The position numbers were made by a program, and so were the translations under genes. Of a stretch of DNA of 64,000 bases, positions 61,609 through 64,000 are shown piece by piece (the stretch's first letter is position 1; each line of letters starts with the position of its first letter). Location: assembly GCF_028993615.1 (NCBI RefSeq), contig NZ_CP118632.1, positions 3,410,001 to 3,474,000 on the forward strand, in the 5' to 3' direction. This DNA comes from Herbaspirillum sp. WKF16. GTDB lineage: Bacteria > Pseudomonadota > Gammaproteobacteria > Burkholderiales > Burkholderiaceae_D. The notes under the pieces are model-generated. The model searched no databases, was not told the DNA's origin, and saw nothing but the letters and a program-made list of their open reading frames with translations.

Positions 61609-62505
61609 CTAAGAAATATCGGATTTTCTGCAAATACTTGCGGAAGAAGGAACGGAGAAATCAAAAATCAAACGGCGAACAGCTTGCTGGATTTTCCACC
61701 ACTCAGGCAGCAGGTTTCGCCGATATGAGACGGAGACATCTGCTTTCGCCCTCGGCTCAAGGCTAAAGACCTGGGTGCAGATCTGCACCGTCCAATCGCC
61801 TCGGCGGTTACTGCAGTAAATATAGGTTTCCACTTTTCCCGTCTGATCTCGAGAAATGAAAACGTCTTTTGCGTCATCATCCTCGCGATACGGTTTTTTC
61901 GTTTTGGGATCTAGTCCCGTCGGCGCATATATCGTCAACTCATATTCTCGTTTTGGTAATTTTTCATAGTTGGCGTACTTTAAAATTCGATTTGGTATCT
62001 CAACTGTCCTATGCACCCACCGATCCATAAAGCCATCGCCCGAATAATCTTGCCCCGTGTTTAGCAGTCCATGAATCCACGGTGTGTTCTCCTGCGGATA
62101 ACTCACCTGATCTCGATGTCCACCAGGGCTATCTGCTCCTCCCATATCTGGATAGCGCACCTTAAAGCTAAACCCGCGTAATTTCGATTGATGATCACGT
62201 AACGGTCTCGAACTACTCATCCTCTCCCCCCATCCTGGATCTCCATCGTATTCAACGTAGTGCGCGAAGTGTGGAGGAATCGTGACCGGCATGCCACCCA
62301 GATTGCCTATCACTTCGCCTTTAGCGTATTTGGCCGCCGCCATTTCAGGCGATTGGAATCCAACCATGGGCTGATCATCTGACAGCTCACTTAGGGCCAC
62401 TATAAGGATCGTCAGCATGACAACGAATACCAGCACCAAGCCACACGCGACGATGCGACCGGGAAGACGGGACTTGCGGACGCTTTGTTCGTCAGGATTT
62501 TTCAT
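61609..62505 (-). CDS. Single-pass membrane protein of unknown function, RTX island
   Basis: The 298-residue protein has a short basic N-terminus, one membrane helix at about 17-39 and a periplasmic domain. It holds the block GNLGGMPVTIPPHFAHYVEYDGDPGWGE, which I recall from many betaproteobacterial proteins encoded beside secreted toxins or type VI effectors. No database check was possible. AGAGGG five bases ahead fixes the ATG at 62505. The codon use and base composition are AT-richer than the chromosome. It could be an immunity protein against the RTX product or another effector. Confidence 0.7.
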   Translation of the reverse strand: MKNPDEQSVRKSRLPGRIVACGLVLVFVVMLTILIVALSELSDDQPMVGFQSPEMAAAKYAKGEVIGNLGGMPVTIPPHFAHYVEYDGDPGWGERMSSSRPLRDHQSKLRGFSFKVRYPDMGGADSPGGHRDQVSYPQENTPWIHGLLNTGQDYSGDGFMDRWVHRTVEIPNRILKYANYEKLPKREYELTIYAPTGLDPKTKKPYREDDDAKDVFISRDQTGKVETYIYCSNRRGDWTVQICTQVFSLEPRAKADVSVSYRRNLLPEWWKIQQAVRRLIFDFSVPSSASICRKSDIS

Positions 62506-62720
62506 CTTTTCCCTCTGCAAATGAACTGCTCCTGCGACCTAAAAAAAACTCTCCCTCAGAAGGCGATATGCACTAAAAAATAAGATGCTTTTCGTGGTCA
62601 GATAAATCCGTCCCTAACAAACAGGAATAATCAAAGTCTTTTCGCAGGTTTCATTGATAATCTTTGTCGCGTATGTATAGCGAGGCTGTCGTCACCAATT
62701 TATTTGATCGGCATTTCTCA

Positions 62721-64000
62721 CTATCTCTCTCGCCCCGCCTGCTGAGCCACCCTTTGCACGGGCGATAGCAGGTACTCAAGCACGGTGCGCTTTCCTTGCT
62801 GGATCTCTACGGTCACCTGCATACCTGGCGTCAGTGACAGAGACTTGCCAAACGGATCCCGCAGCGCCTGGCCGTTCAAGCGGACCCTTGCCTTGTATTT
62901 GGAAACTGAGGCATTGAACGGGTCGTCGCTGCCCTTTACGGAGTCGGCTTGATCTTGCCGACGGATGTCAGTAGCGTCGGGGCCGATGTGGGTTACGACG
63001 CCGCCAAGCATCCCGTATTTCTGAAACGGATAGGCCGCCACCTTGATCTGCGCGCTCTGTCCCGCTGCGACGAATCCCACATCCTCGTTCCTGATGCTGA
63101 CGTCGGCAAAGAGCGGCTCAGCTTGTGGAACCAGTGTCATGACCACGTTGCCAGGCTGGACCACAAAACCCAGGCCGGTGGTAGCGAGGTCTTTCACGAT
63201 CGCGTCCTGGGGCGCTTTCAGTTCCATCAGGCCCTCTCGATAGACAGCCTTGTCGATACTGGGCTGCAGCTGCGCGATCCTGGCGCGGATATCGGCATGC
63301 TCCTTTTCCAGTTCACTACGGTAAGAGCTTTGAATCTGGCCGATGCGCCGTTCCTGAGCCCGAATCGCAGCGTCGAGAGCCGCCACCGCGGAGCGTTGCG
63401 CGTCCAGGTCGTGCGCTTTTTCAGTAGCCTCGCGCCGTTTGTCCGCAGTCGCCAGCGGGCTAAAGAATCCTTCTCCTTCCAGCTTGGTGTAGGCGTCGGC
63501 GGCGCGCTCATATGTGGGCAAGGCCTGCTCCAGCTTGGACAGGATTTGCAGGGCCCCGCGACGCTCGTGCTCGGCCTTGTTCAACAGGGCGCGCTCCTGC
63601 GCCAGGCTGTCCAGATAAGCTTGGCGATGCGCGCGGTACTGACCTGACACCTGTGCAAACACGGTCGGGTCTTCACCGACCGAGGGCAGCATCGGCTGAT
63701 CCGACAGTTCGGCCTTGATCCGCCGCTCCTGCATGCGCTGATGTGCCAGGTCGCCGACGACGACGGCGCTGTCCGCATGCGCGAGGGTGGTGTCCAGTCG
63801 CGCCAGTACTTGCCCTGCCTTGACCTTGTCTCCTTCGTTGACCAGGATCTGCCGGACGACGCCGGCTTCGGCCGGCTGCACGATCTTGAGCAGGGTCTGC
63901 GGCACCAGCTTGCCTTCGGCGCTGACAATGATGTCCAGCTTGCCCACGCCTGCCCAGAGGACGATCGCCAGGGTCAGGATGCTGATCGTCCAAAGCACCA
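62721..64000 (-). CDS. Type I secretion membrane fusion protein, HlyD family (5' end outside window)
   Basis: The frame is open to the window end, and the HlyD family normally has 30-50 residues ahead of the membrane helix seen here (about 20 residues, LWTISILTLAIVLWAGVGKLD), so the start lies beyond. The lipoyl-like parts (VSAEGKLVPQTLLKIVQPAEAGVVRQILVNEGDKVKAGQVLARLDTT region) bracket a long coiled-coil of about 200 residues. The closing domain has QPGNVVMTLVPQAEPLFADVSIRNEDVGFVAAGQ. It links an inner-membrane ABC exporter to TolC. The exporter gene is probably just outside the window, and the RTX protein downstream is the probable cargo. Confidence 0.93.
   Translation of the reverse strand, partial: VLWTISILTLAIVLWAGVGKLDIIVSAEGKLVPQTLLKIVQPAEAGVVRQILVNEGDKVKAGQVLARLDTTLAHADSAVVVGDLAHQRMQERRIKAELSDQPMLPSVGEDPTVFAQVSGQYRAHRQAYLDSLAQERALLNKAEHERRGALQILSKLEQALPTYERAADAYTKLEGEGFFSPLATADKRREATEKAHDLDAQRSAVAALDAAIRAQERRIGQIQSSYRSELEKEHADIRARIAQLQPSIDKAVYREGLMELKAPQDAIVKDLATTGLGFVVQPGNVVMTLVPQAEPLFADVSIRNEDVGFVAAGQSAQIKVAAYPFQKYGMLGGVVTHIGPDATDIRRQDQADSVKGSDDPFNASVSKYKARVRLNGQALRDPFGKSLSLTPGMQVTVEIQQGKRTVLEYLLSPVQRVAQQAGRER

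Overview
The window is high-GC DNA from a betaproteobacterium. The family-level look of the proteins (rpsP-rimM-trmD-rplS operon, fdsGBA-fdhD-fdsD formate dehydrogenase, etfBA with an acyl-CoA dehydrogenase, CsgG/DUF4810/DUF799 lipoproteins) points to Burkholderiales, most likely Oxalobacteraceae close to Herbaspirillum. The genus is inferred from remembered similarity, not from a search. Most of the window reads as ordinary chromosome, with a lower-GC accessory block from about 60.2 to 62.7 kb.

Layout. 1-1775: the end of an OmpR-type response regulator and its histidine kinase. 1978-3203: trpS preceded by a leader that holds a 16-codon frame with tandem Trp codons and a terminator hairpin, which looks like an attenuator. 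3315-4272: two envelope proteins. 4597-8709: fumC, a DUF3579 protein, a CobD/CbiB-family membrane protein and a CoA-pyrophosphatase-type NUDIX enzyme. 8817-11206: rpsP-rimM-trmD-rplS with its promoter. 11452-15579: a TM2 protein, then etfB-etfA-acyl-CoA dehydrogenase. 15810-22869: a seven-gene sugar-acid operon (ABC importer of the polar-amino-acid type plus KguE-, KguK- and KguD-like enzymes) behind a PtxS-like LacI regulator, with two candidate operators. 23293-32980: fdsD, fdhD, fdsA, fdsB, fdsG, an oxalate/formate MFS antiporter and the divergent regulator fdsR. 33058-37188: a FecI/FecR/TonB-receptor cell-surface signalling set with a Fur box. 37375-41600: two LysR regulators with overlapping stop codons, a D-hexose-6-phosphate mutarotase-like protein and a D-malate/tartrate dehydrogenase. 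41736-44575: a small membrane frame, an adhesin-E-like secreted protein, an APC permease and tRNA-Leu(CAA). 45101-46853: three lipoproteins (CsgG, DUF4810, DUF799). 46945-51834: a DctB/DctD-type two-component system with an alpha-ketoglutarate-type permease that has a good sigma-54 promoter. 52041-52863: a tandem array of about six 139-bp units. 52957-57899: maeB, thiL, pgpA and a CinA-family amidase. 58058-64000: an RTX protein, three unknown small or medium proteins and the membrane fusion protein of a type I secretion system, cut by the window end.

How it fits together. The fds block oxidises formate to CO2 with NAD+, and the adjacent OFA-family antiporter fits oxalate uptake with formate release. 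The kgu-like block fits import of 2-ketogluconate or a close relative, its phosphorylation and reduction to 6-phosphogluconate. DctB/DctD plus RpoN fits induction of C5/C4-dicarboxylate uptake, and dmlA, fumC and maeB work on the same acids. The most notable non-coding signals are the trpS attenuator, the 139-bp tandem array built from the same palindromic element that is scattered elsewhere in the window (including inside two operons), the LacI operators, the sigma-54 promoter and several clean inverted repeats in front of transporter or enzyme genes.
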